Positions 15,909 through 23,468 of a stretch of DNA of 64,000 bases are shown here, piece by piece; position 1 is the stretch's first letter; every line of letters begins with the position of its first letter. A model generated the notes under the pieces. The model was not told the DNA's origin. It was given only the letters and a program-made list of their open reading frames with translations, and did not search any database. The stretch comes from Actinomadura pelletieri DSM 43383 (GTDB taxonomy: Bacteria; Actinomycetota; Actinomycetes; Streptosporangiales; Streptosporangiaceae): assembly GCF_003634705.1 (NCBI RefSeq), contig NZ_RBWU01000001.1, positions 682,001-746,000 on the forward strand, given 5' to 3'. Position numbers and translations under genes: made by a program.

Positions 15909-17857
15909 GTGACAGCCGTGGATGAGGGGCAGATCGTCGTTAGCAGGTCGCCGGAGGACGGCGGGAAGATACGCACTGGGGCACTGTTGTCCCGTCGGGG
16001 GCCGGTGATGACCGTCCGCTGGGACGACGACGGGCGGCGGGAGGACGTCCGGATCAGTTCCGACGCGACTTTCATGAAACCGGGCACGCTCCGGCACGAG
16101 GCGTTCGTGGACCTGGACGGACTGACCACCCGACTGGAGTCCGACCCGGTGCCCGTCCTCGTGCAACTGCTCCGCGAACACCCCCGGTCGTCTCTGACCG
16201 CATTGGAAATCAAGAGGAAACTGGGGGAGCTCGGGCTGGCGCAGACCGTTCTCGACAAGGCTTGGCGGAAGGCCCAGTCCGGTTTCAAGACGCATGCCCA
16301 TGTGCGGGTCAACAAGCTGAAGTACCGATGGCGTCCGACGGGATTCGACCGTCCGGCCTTCAAGCGCCAAGAGGAGCAGGTTGACCGCGAGCCCTCCGCT
16401 GCGCCGGGAAAGGCTGAAGGAGACATCGCCCCGGAAGCGGCGGCGCTTCCCGGGCAGGGCGTCGCAGCGGGGGCGATCCAGGTCCAGGACGTGTCGCCGC
16501 CCTGGGCACGGGCGTTCGCGGACGCGTTGCGCGACGGTCCCGGGGCGGACGCGAAGGTCTACGCCGAGCGTCCCCTGGGCACCGCGGTCCGGTTGGCGCG
16601 GCTCGACGACGAGGCGATCGAACGGCTGATCGCGTCGATCCGGGAGAGCGATCGGGGGCCGGCGTTGGCGCTGCTCGCGGCGCTTCCGCGCGGCACCCGT
16701 GCCGTGGAGAGCTGGGACGACGCCGATCCGGTCGTCCTCGGGGAAGTTCTGGATGTCGGCGCGGACGAGCTGCGGAAAGACCGGTCCACCGCGACGGCGG
16801 CCGCTCAGTTGGTGCAGCGGGCTGCCACGGCACCTGTGTCCGACGGGTTGATCGCGTTGGCCACGGCGCTTCTGGCCGTTGACCGGGGCAAGACCTCTCT
16901 CAAGGCCGTGGATCGGATGGCCAAGTCGGTGGGCGACCGACTGTTCCACATGCCGGACGCGGAACGCGCCGCCCTCGACCTCGATGCCGTGGCGAAACTG
17001 CTCACCGCCCTGCCGTTCACCCGGCAGGGCGGGCGAGCGGCCGTCCTGGCCGCGGTCGGCCAGGTCTGGCCGGAGCGGGCCGCCGACGAGATCTGGTGGC
17101 GGGGCCTCACCCTGGACGCTCTGACCGAGTTCGCGACCGATTTCCTCGGCCTGGTCGCCAAGCGTCCCGAGGTGGCCAAGGCCGTGATCGCTCCGCTCAT
17201 GGCACGGGAGTTGTCGGAGGTGAGCAGCCGGGTCAGGCTGGCCGGGCTGCTGGCCCTGCCGACCGAACTCGTCGAACATCTTCCGCCTGAGGCCATGGCG
17301 GAAGCCTTCCGGCGGGTGGCCACGGTCGATTCCACCGTTGACGCCTGGGTCCGGCTACTCGGCCAGGAAGATGGATCAACCGGCTCGGCGAGGAACTGAG
17401 GCGGGCACGGGACGGCGAACGGCAGGCCGCCGAACGTGCGGCGGAGGTCGAGGCGCGGCATCGGGAGATCGCCGTCCACTATGAGCGTCTTGAGGCTCGT
17501 CTGCGCGAGTCGCATGGGGAGTCGGTGGCCATGCGGACGTCCCAGGAACGCCAGGTGAAGATCGACTCCGTCCGGTCGCCGGCCGATCTCGCGGCGGAGG
17601 CCGAGGAACTGGCCGCCGGAGGAGCCGAGCCAGATCTGCTGGTGGAACGGGTCCGCGCGCTGGTGTCGGATCAGGGGCTGGAACCCATCGGCGACGTCGG
17701 CGGTCACACGCCGTTCGATCGGGAGCTTCACGAGGCGCTGTTGGGCGCGCCTCGGGACGGGCAGACCGTCACGGTCCTGCGCCCCGGTTACCGCTGGCGG
17801 TCGGACGGTGAAGATCTTGTGCTCGCCAAGGCCCTGGTACGGAATCCGGAACCCTAA
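15909..17857 (+). pseudogene. GrpE-like C-terminal domain protein, split by one frameshift near 17372
   Basis: The frame 15909-17399 (496 codons) stops, and the +2 frame continues without a start from about 17369 to 17857. Adding one T in GAAGATGGATCAAC would give GQED-WINRLGEELRRARDGE, restoring a 649-residue protein. Its N-terminus reads as a small beta domain (GALLSRRGPVMTVRWDDDGR) and a winged-helix-like part (LREHPRSSLTALEIKRKLG). Then come a helical middle, a coiled coil (about 490-540), and an end matching the GrpE head: LEPIGDVGGHTPFDRELHEA and TVTVLRPGYRW. GrpE proteins exchange nucleotide on Hsp70; the partner Hsp70 is not here. It may be a pseudogene, a sequencing error or a recoding site. 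Confidence 0.6.
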
Positions 17858-18161
17858 GCGGAAGGTTCGACCAGGTACATCGAAGGATGCACGGAATGTC
17901 CCACTCCTTCCCTTACTGTCAGCGGCTCAACCCGTAGTGGCCCGGGGTGCGACTTCGTCCTGGAGTACGAGCAGGACGGTGCCACCCACGTCCAGACGGT
18001 GTATCCGGCCTTCACGCCCTTCTACAGCCCGCAGGATGCTCTGACCAGGTCGAGGCTGGGTAAGCATCGTCCGGTTCGCGCGCAAGACCCGAGCGGTTGA
18101 GATTCGTCCGTGAGAGCCCAGTTCTCTTAGCTTTTCGGAAGGTAGATGCTTAGATACTTGC
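17858..18161. other. 304-base interval with an open but startless frame
   Basis: In the frame of the preceding stop, about 80 codons stay open to a TGA near 18101 and read GCTECPTPSLTVSGSTRSG, then DFVLEYEQDGATHVQTVYPA. It has a CxxC and a coding-like look but no start codon, so it may be a remnant. The last 60 bases carry GGAAGG (about 18139) and TAGATA (about 18150), possible start signals for the next gene. Confidence 0.35.
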
Positions 18162-19103
18162 GTGAGCGTTAGACCTTCGTTCGATCCTGCCGTCACGGCG
18201 GAGGACCGCGTCCTTCTGGAGGCGCGGCCGGACCTACTGCACCCCGCCGCCGGGGTGCGGTCGTCGGGGCCTCTCGGTGGGCGGGCCCCACGGGACGTGC
18301 TCTTCAGTCTCTGGAACGCTCCCTTGTGGGCTGTTCTGCCGCTCGTCATCGCGCCGTTCTACGGGCGCAAGGCGGCCGTCGCCGGAGCGGTCGGGCAGGT
18401 CGCGGCGGGTGCGGTGCTGGTCCTCGCGCCCGGCGGTGTCTTCGTGCTCATGGGAGCGACCGTCGTCGCGTTCGGTGTGCTGCTGGCCCGCTGCGGACAG
18501 GGCCAGGTCGGCACCCTCGCGCGGCGGCTCCACGGGTCGTACGTGGTGCCGGGTGATCTCGACGCCGCCACGTCCGCCCTGCTCGGACGGGTCCAGCGGG
18601 CCATCCGTACGGTGCTGACCGCCGAGGTCACCAAGGAAGGCCTGCTCGACGACCTGCGCAACGCCGTCATGCTGCCCGCGCAGGAATGGGAGATCGCGCA
18701 GACCCTGCGGGAGATCAGTCGTCTGTCGGAGGAGCAGCGGACGGCCCGCCAGGCCGGACATAACGCCGATCTCGCCCAGGTGATGGGCCCGCAGGCCAAG
18801 GCGCTGAAGCTGGCCACGGCGTCGGTCACCGAGCGGGTCGAGGCGATCGAGCGGTACGCCGAGCAGGTCAGGGCCGCCGACCGGGCGCTGCTGCAGTGGA
18901 GGACCCTGCAGCGTCTGGCCGACAACAACGACGCCTACGGAGAACTGTTGGCGCGGACCGTCCGGGACGAGTTGGCGATCGCGGAGATCGACGGGCTCAC
19001 CGAGGAGGCGAAGCAGGTCGAGGAGGCGCTGCGCCGCAGCGTCGAGAAGGCGCGCAGGACCGGGCTCACCCTGCTGCCCGGCGGGCTGGCGGAGGCGGGC
19101 TGA
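18162..19103 (+). CDS. Membrane protein with long helical C-terminus
   Basis: A 313-residue protein of unrecognised family. Residues about 55-110 contain two or three membrane segments (LWAVLPLVIAPFYG; VAGAVGQVAAGAVLVLAPGG; FVLMGATVVAFGVLLA). A charged, mostly helical cytoplasmic part of 200 residues with coiled-coil character follows (AQTLREISRLSEEQRTARQA; TERVEAIERYAEQVRAADRA). The start is a GTG; a possible -10 TAGATA seven bases upstream could make the mRNA leaderless. The stop overlaps the next start (TGATG), so the two genes form an operon. Confidence 0.7.
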   Translation: MSVRPSFDPAVTAEDRVLLEARPDLLHPAAGVRSSGPLGGRAPRDVLFSLWNAPLWAVLPLVIAPFYGRKAAVAGAVGQVAAGAVLVLAPGGVFVLMGATVVAFGVLLARCGQGQVGTLARRLHGSYVVPGDLDAATSALLGRVQRAIRTVLTAEVTKEGLLDDLRNAVMLPAQEWEIAQTLREISRLSEEQRTARQAGHNADLAQVMGPQAKALKLATASVTERVEAIERYAEQVRAADRALLQWRTLQRLADNNDAYGELLARTVRDELAIAEIDGLTEEAKQVEEALRRSVEKARRTGLTLLPGGLAEAG

Positions 19104-19291
19104 TGTCGCCGAAGAACAGGGGCCCGATCAAGGTCAAGGACAGGCACGGCAAGCTCAGGAGCGCCGAGGTCGAGACGTTGCCGACCCTGTCGCCGGGCGG
19201 TGAGGAACTGTTCGGACGGTTGCCGGTCTGGGTCAACGTCCTCGGCGGGCTCGTCCTCGCCGTCCTGCTCTGCATGCCGCTCTTCCTCTGA
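19103..19291 (+). CDS. Small single-pass membrane protein
   Basis: A 62-residue protein. A basic N-terminus (MSPKNRGPIKVKDRHGKLRS) precedes one C-terminal membrane helix (VNVLGGLVLAVLLCMPLFL). It overlaps the upstream membrane gene by one base and is probably its partner. Its stop lies back to back with the stop of the convergent gene (TGATCA at 19289-19294), leaving no intergenic space. Confidence 0.65.
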   Translation: MSPKNRGPIKVKDRHGKLRSAEVETLPTLSPGGEELFGRLPVWVNVLGGLVLAVLLCMPLFL

Positions 19292-19777
19292 TCAGAGGTC
19301 CAGGATCATCTCCCGGAGCGGCTCACCGGTGATCTTCCACCAGGCCGCGGCCAGGGCCACGGTGCCGACCGTCGCGAGCACGACCCGCCAGCCGGGCAGA
19401 CCGCCGTGCTGGAGGATCGGGCCGCGGGCGTGCGGGTCGAACATCCGCTCCACATGGAGCTTGCCCCAGAACCCGAGCTTGGACGACACCCCGCTGGTGC
19501 CGCCGAAACCGACCCCGACCTGGTAGACCACGCCGATGGCGGCCATCCCCGCGGCGAAGAAGCCGAAGGCCGCCTGACCGAGCGCGAACACGCCCGTGGC
19601 GAGCTGGCCGATGGCGACCACGCCGCGCGACAACTGGCCGATGGCGACGACGCCGTTGGCGACCTGACCGAGAGCGATGATCCCCGTGGCTTCCTGCCCG
19701 GCCGCGAACACGCCGACGGCCTGAGGCCCGATCGCGAAGACCGCCGGAATGCCATCCCCAACTGCCACAAGCTGCAT
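19292..19777 (-). CDS. Glycine-rich repeat membrane protein (9-10-residue repeats)
   Basis: A 161-residue protein. Residues about 10-85 are at least seven imperfect repeats of the form G-hydrophobic-hydrophobic-A-hydrophobic-G-Q-x-x, for example GVVAIGQLSR, GVVAIGQLAT and GVFALGQAAF. Such regular small/hydrophobic repeats suggest a beta-helix or tightly packed membrane helices. A predicted membrane helix lies near the C-terminus (VVLATVGTVALAAAWW). Function is unknown. It is divergent from an ArsR-type regulator, with a perfect palindrome between the two starts, so it is probably repressed by that regulator. Confidence 0.7.
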   Translation of the reverse strand: MQLVAVGDGIPAVFAIGPQAVGVFAAGQEATGIIALGQVANGVVAIGQLSRGVVAIGQLATGVFALGQAAFGFFAAGMAAIGVVYQVGVGFGGTSGVSSKLGFWGKLHVERMFDPHARGPILQHGGLPGWRVVLATVGTVALAAAWWKITGEPLREMILDL

Positions 19778-19787
19778 ACGGCGAGCA

Positions 19788-19801
19788 TAAAGGATCCTTT
19801 A
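19788..19801. promoter_or_regulatory. Perfect 14-bp palindrome, candidate operator
   Basis: TAAAGGATCCTTTA is self-complementary over all 14 bases. It sits 10 bases upstream of the minus-strand repeat protein start (19777) and 31 bases before the ArsR-like ATG (19833). ArsR-family repressors bind such symmetric sites, so it probably controls both genes. The operator role is inferred. Confidence 0.65.
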
Positions 19802-19832
19802 CCCAAGACAGCGGACATACGCGTTGAATCCG

Positions 19833-20150
19833 ATGCGCCCTGACCAACATCCCGTCGTCGTCCGTCCCGGGTGCGGCTCCCCGTCCCGGAAAGGACGCCT
19901 CGATCGGCTCACGGCGCCCATACTGCTCGGCGCGCTCGCCGACGAACCCGAAGCGCGGTTGCTCCGTCTTCTGGAGGGGCCGTTGGCAACGGGGGAACTG
20001 GCCCACCGGTCGAGGGTGACACCGAGCGCTGTCTCCCAGTATCTGCGCGCCCTGTTCGCTTCCGGTTTGGTCACCCGAACCCGGGATGGACGGCGCGTCC
20101 TGTATGACCCGAGTCCCCTCGGCGACCGACTGCTCGATGAACCGGGGTAG
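19833..20150 (+). CDS. ArsR-family winged-helix regulator
   Basis: A 105-residue protein. The helix-turn-helix reads LRLLEGPLATGELAHRSRVT then PSAVSQYLRAL, with a wing TRTRDGRRVLYDPSPLG. No cysteine pair for metal sensing is present (a single Cys near the N-terminus), so metal sensing is not supported; an unlabelled ArsR/HxlR-type helix-turn-helix protein is the safest call. The ATG at 19833 is preferred over the TTG at 19824. It is divergent from the glycine-rich repeat gene. Confidence 0.8.
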   Translation: MRPDQHPVVVRPGCGSPSRKGRLDRLTAPILLGALADEPEARLLRLLEGPLATGELAHRSRVTPSAVSQYLRALFASGLVTRTRDGRRVLYDPSPLGDRLLDEPG

Positions 20151-20253
20151 TTCGTCGCGCGGCCGGTGTCGGCCAGTTCTCATCCTGTTGCCAGGAGGAG
20201 GCGAACTTCATTCTGGGGGCGATTGTGTCGCCCGGTCAGGGAAGAGGGTTCCG

Positions 20254-20799
20254 ATGGACGGGGACATCCGATTGCGGCAGCGGCTCGCGGCGGGTGACGA
20301 CGGCGCGCTGCGGCTCGCCTATGACCGATGTTCGCCGCTGGTGTACGGGTTGGCGTTACGGGTGACCCGGAGCCGGGAGGCCGCGGAGGAGATAACGCAG
20401 GACGTGTTCGTGTCCCTGTGGGAACGCCCCTACGACTTCGATCCGAACCGCGGGAGCCTGCGCACATGGCTCGCGCTGCTCGCGCATCGACGATCCGTCG
20501 ACTGGGTGCGCAGGGAGGAACGGCAGCGGCATCTGCTGGACACGGTCGGCGACTCCGAGCCGTCCGCCCTCATCCTCGACATGATCATCGCCGAGGAGAC
20601 GGGAGCGCGGGTGCGGCGCGCGGTGGCGGCGCTGCCGCAGCGGCTGCGGGAGGCGGTCGAGTTGGCCTACTACCACGGACGAACCTACCGGCAGGCGGCG
20701 GCCGAGCTGGGCTTACCGGAGGGCACCGTGAAATCGCGCATCCGCTCCGGGTTACGTCGCATCGCCGACACTCTGGCCGAGGAAGGCAGCGCATCATGA
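20254..20799 (+). CDS. ECF sigma factor (SigK-like)
   Basis: A 181-residue group 4 sigma factor. Region 2 (REAAEEITQDVFVSLWERP; GSLRTWLALLAHRRSVDWVR) and region 4 (LPQRLREAVELAYYHGRTYR; LPEGTVKSRIRSGLRRI) are well conserved. The ATG at 20254 follows GAAGAGGG. The stop overlaps the start of the DinB-type gene (ATGA), a constant association in actinobacteria in which the second protein is proposed to act as a zinc-dependent partner or anti-sigma-like factor. Confidence 0.9.
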   Translation: MDGDIRLRQRLAAGDDGALRLAYDRCSPLVYGLALRVTRSREAAEEITQDVFVSLWERPYDFDPNRGSLRTWLALLAHRRSVDWVRREERQRHLLDTVGDSEPSALILDMIIAEETGARVRRAVAALPQRLREAVELAYYHGRTYRQAAAELGLPEGTVKSRIRSGLRRIADTLAEEGSAS

Positions 20800-21620
20800 C
20801 CGAACCTCCTCTGGACCTGCGTGCCCGTACGCTCCGCGCCGCGCTGTCGAGGCGCGCCCCGGCCCGTCCGGCGCCCGACTTCGCCCGCCCGTACGCCGCG
20901 ATGGTCTCCATGCTCGACGCGCTGCTCACCGCCCTGCCGGAGGCCGACTGGACGACGATCGCCGTCGACGAATGGGACGCGCGGGACCTGGTCGCGCACC
21001 TGACCGCCACCGACGGGCTCCTGGTGGAGGCCATCACGGGTGTCGAGTCGTCGGCCGAGGACGTCCCGGCCCGGACGGCGGAGATGGTCGGGCGCCGCCT
21101 TCCGCTCCGTGACACCCGCCGGGTGTGGCGCCGCCAGGCGGACGAACTGTGCGACATGCTGAGCGACTCGGACGCCGACCGCCAGGTCCAGATGGGCGGA
21201 TACGGAATGCGCCTCAGCGACCATCTCTTCGCCCGCGCCTTCGAAACGTGGATCCACACGACCGACATCGGCCGGTCGACGGGCCGTCCCCTACCGCCGC
21301 CTCTCGCCGAACACGTGCATCCGCTCGCGGACTTCGGCGCGCGAATCCTGCCCATGGCGCTCGTGTTGACGGGCCGGGAACACCCGGACCGGACGCTGCG
21401 CCTGATCCTGGACGGTCCGGGCGGCGGAGAGTGGACGGTCCCGTTGGGCAAGGTCGCCGCAGACGTCGAACCGTCCGTGCGGGTGAGGATGGACGTCATC
21501 GAGTTCTGCTTCCTGGCCGGAGGGCGCCGCGATCCCGAGACCGTGCGCGCGGAGACTAGCGGAGATCGGGCCGTCACACGCGATGTCCTGGCGTCGATAC
21601 CGGCCTTCGCCGGCCCGTAG
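20796..21620 (+). CDS. DinB/maleylpyruvate isomerase N-terminal domain protein
   Basis: A 274-residue protein of the mycothiol-dependent maleylpyruvate isomerase type. Seen: the four-helix DinB-like part with WDARDLVAHLTATDG (metal-ligand His) and HLFARAFETWIHTTDIGR (further His), then a C-terminal domain. Family members use mycothiol or bind metal. Overlap with the ECF sigma gene by four bases suggests it modulates that sigma factor; a simple detoxifying enzyme is the alternative. Confidence 0.8.
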   Translation: MTEPPLDLRARTLRAALSRRAPARPAPDFARPYAAMVSMLDALLTALPEADWTTIAVDEWDARDLVAHLTATDGLLVEAITGVESSAEDVPARTAEMVGRRLPLRDTRRVWRRQADELCDMLSDSDADRQVQMGGYGMRLSDHLFARAFETWIHTTDIGRSTGRPLPPPLAEHVHPLADFGARILPMALVLTGREHPDRTLRLILDGPGGGEWTVPLGKVAADVEPSVRVRMDVIEFCFLAGGRRDPETVRAETSGDRAVTRDVLASIPAFAGP

Positions 21621-21664
21621 GAAGGGAGCACTTCGGGCGCTGCGGGGTGCTGTGCATAGGGGGT

Positions 21665-21720
21665 CGAGGACCCGCCACCAGCCGAAGGCGGTACATGTCC
21701 CCGCTGGTGGCGGGTCCTCG
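21665..21720. terminator. 18-bp perfect stem between convergent genes
   Basis: CGAGGACCCGCCACCAGC (21665-21682) is the exact reverse complement of 21703-21720, with a 20-base loop. It lies between a plus gene ending at 21620 and a minus gene ending at 21832, so it may stop both transcripts. No T-run is present. Confidence 0.55.
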
Positions 21721-21831
21721 AACGGGCGGTGTGGGCTGTGCGCTGAACGTTGAGGGGCTAGGTTCGCCTCCTTTCCATCAGTCGACCGGACGTCACGGGA
21801 GTGGATCGGGGTGCGGGGCCGCCCTGACGGG

Positions 21832-22047
21832 TCAGCAGGTGATGGAGACGAACCCGGACGTTCCGGTCTGCTTGATGTCCGGCGGGGTGTAGTTCGGTGG
21901 CGGGACCCCGAGGGGCGAGATCTGCCGCTCCGCCGGTAACGGCGATGCGGCCGAGGCCGGCGCCGTAGTGAGAGGCCCCGCGGCGATCGCACCGGCCGGC
22001 CCGACCGAGGTCACCCTGCTGACGTGGGAACGACGTGGCATCTTCAT
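21832..22047 (-). CDS. Small exported or precursor-like peptide
   Basis: A 71-residue frame. A basic N-terminus (MKMPRRSHVSRVTS) leads to an Ala/Gly/Pro-rich stretch ending APASAASP, resembling a signal peptide cleaved after ASA or SAA. Then comes a short proline-rich tail ending TGTSGFVSITC with a terminal cysteine. It lies 131 bases downstream of, and on the same strand as, a SAM-dependent methyltransferase gene. It could be a secreted peptide or a ribosomal peptide precursor; no known precursor class is matched. The hydrophobic core is weak, so export is not certain. Confidence 0.45.
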   Translation of the reverse strand: MKMPRRSHVSRVTSVGPAGAIAAGPLTTAPASAASPLPAERQISPLGVPPPNYTPPDIKQTGTSGFVSITC

Positions 22048-22178
22048 GGTTCCGCCCTTTCGGGAAACGTCGCCTACGGCGACCGACGATGAGCGCCTGT
22101 CTCACCCGAAATTCGCGCCGCACCGCCATCTGGATGAGCCCGCCCGGCGGTCGGCCGTGGCGCTCCATGGAACGGGGA

Positions 22179-22994
22179 TCAGGGTTTGCGGGCTACGGCG
22201 CCGTAGATGGCCACTTCCGCGGGGTCGCCCCAGGGGGTGGCTTCGGGGCGCCATCTTGAGCAGGAGACGAGGCCCGGGGTGAGGAGTTCCAGGCCGTCGA
22301 AGAAGCGGGCGATCTGTTGCGGGGTGCGTTGGGTCAGTTTGGGGGTGCCGTACTTGTTCCAGTACGCGACGGCCTCGTCCACGTCCGGCATCGTGGGGCT
22401 GGTGATGGTGTGGGACAGGACGAGGTGACTGCCCGAGGGGAGCGCGTCCATCAGGTGACGGACGATGCGGTGGGCCTCGTCGTCGTCCTCGATGAAGATG
22501 ACCACGCCGAGGAGGGTGAGCGCGGTCGGTTCGTCGAGATCGAGTGTGTCGGCGGCCCGTTCGAGGATCATGTCGGGGTCGCGCAGGTCGGCGTCCAGGT
22601 AGGCGGTGGCGCCGCCGGGGGTGCTGGTCAGCAGCGCGTTGGCGTGGACGAGGACGAGCGGATCGTTGTCGACATAGACGACGCGGCACGTCGGGTCCAC
22701 GCGTTGGGCGACCTCGTGGGTGTTGTCGTGGGTGGGGAGGCCGGTGCCGATGTCCAGGAATTGGCGAATGCCCACCTTTTCGGCGAGATGGCGGACGGTA
22801 CGTCCCAGAAATACGCGATCGGCGCGACCGTAGTCGATGATGCCGGGGTGCAGTCGCTTGATCTGCTCGCCGATCAGCCTGTCGATTTCGTAATAGTCCT
22901 TGCCGCCGAGCCAGTAGTTCCAGATCCGCGCCGTATGGGCCACCGATGTGTCGATCTCGGGCGTGCGGCCGAGCTCGGGTGGGATGCCGGTCAC
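22179..22994 (-). CDS. SAM-dependent methyltransferase, DUF574 (Methyltransf_19) family
   Basis: A 271-residue protein of the large actinobacterial DUF574 family. Seen: the N-terminal signature TARIWNYWLGGKDYYEIDR, the SAM motif FLDIGTGLPTHDNTHEVAQ, VVYVDNDPLVLVHANALL and the C-terminal FFDGLELLTPGLV. Substrates of the family are mostly unknown. The GTG at 22994 has GGAGGA about ten bases upstream and fits the family N-terminus better than 23060. It is the first gene of a possible two-gene unit with the small peptide at 22047. Confidence 0.85.
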   Translation of the reverse strand: MTGIPPELGRTPEIDTSVAHTARIWNYWLGGKDYYEIDRLIGEQIKRLHPGIIDYGRADRVFLGRTVRHLAEKVGIRQFLDIGTGLPTHDNTHEVAQRVDPTCRVVYVDNDPLVLVHANALLTSTPGGATAYLDADLRDPDMILERAADTLDLDEPTALTLLGVVIFIEDDDEAHRIVRHLMDALPSGSHLVLSHTITSPTMPDVDEAVAYWNKYGTPKLTQRTPQQIARFFDGLELLTPGLVSCSRWRPEATPWGDPAEVAIYGAVARKP

Positions 22995-23337
22995 GGCGCG
23001 TCGCTCCTCCGCTCGCCTGCGCTGCCATCTCGAACGTAGCAGCGCAGACGGCCCTGCCAAGGGCGGCCACAGAAATACGGAAAGCGGTTGGCTCCGATTG
23101 CGGGTTTGTGATGCGCCCAGACAGTAATGTTATGGATTGCGCAATTAGCCCCCCTGGAAGCGATTGGTCGACCTTCATTGGTTCCGCCCCTTTGCGGGGC
23201 ATTCAGGTGGTGCGGTGCCGCCGCCCCCGAACGCGCACCGTGACGGCTGACCGAAACATGACCGACCAGTTAGGTTATGTGGAGATCGTCCGGCTAAGGG
23301 GGGAAGAACGAGAAGTGCCGGACGGAGGCGAGGTGGC
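22995..23337. other. Intergenic region between divergent genes
   Basis: No gene is supported. It holds the promoters for the methyltransferase and the 41-residue membrane peptide and a small hairpin GCCCC-TTTGC-GGGGC near 23187. The sequence is somewhat more AT-rich around 23080-23160. Confidence 0.3.
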
Positions 23338-23463
23338 ATGGCCCGAAGAGGCGGGGGCGGCGGCGTACCGCTCAACTGGGAGCTGCTGCTGGGGCTGGTG
23401 ACGGTCGGGTTCCTCATCTACCTGTGGGTATGGGCTGCCACCCAGGGCGGACCGCCCTGGTAG
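23338..23463 (+). CDS. 41-residue single-pass membrane peptide
   Basis: ATG at 23338 with GGAGG at 23324-23328 (nine-base spacing). The product is MARRGGGGGVPLNWELLLGL, then a membrane helix (LVTVGFLIYLWVWAA) and TQGGPPW. The strong ribosome-binding site, basic glycine-rich head and clean helix support a real gene. It is adjacent to the convergent hydrolase stop (six bases away). The function is unknown. Confidence 0.55.
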   Translation: MARRGGGGGVPLNWELLLGLVTVGFLIYLWVWAATQGGPPW

Positions 23464-23468
23464 CGGGC

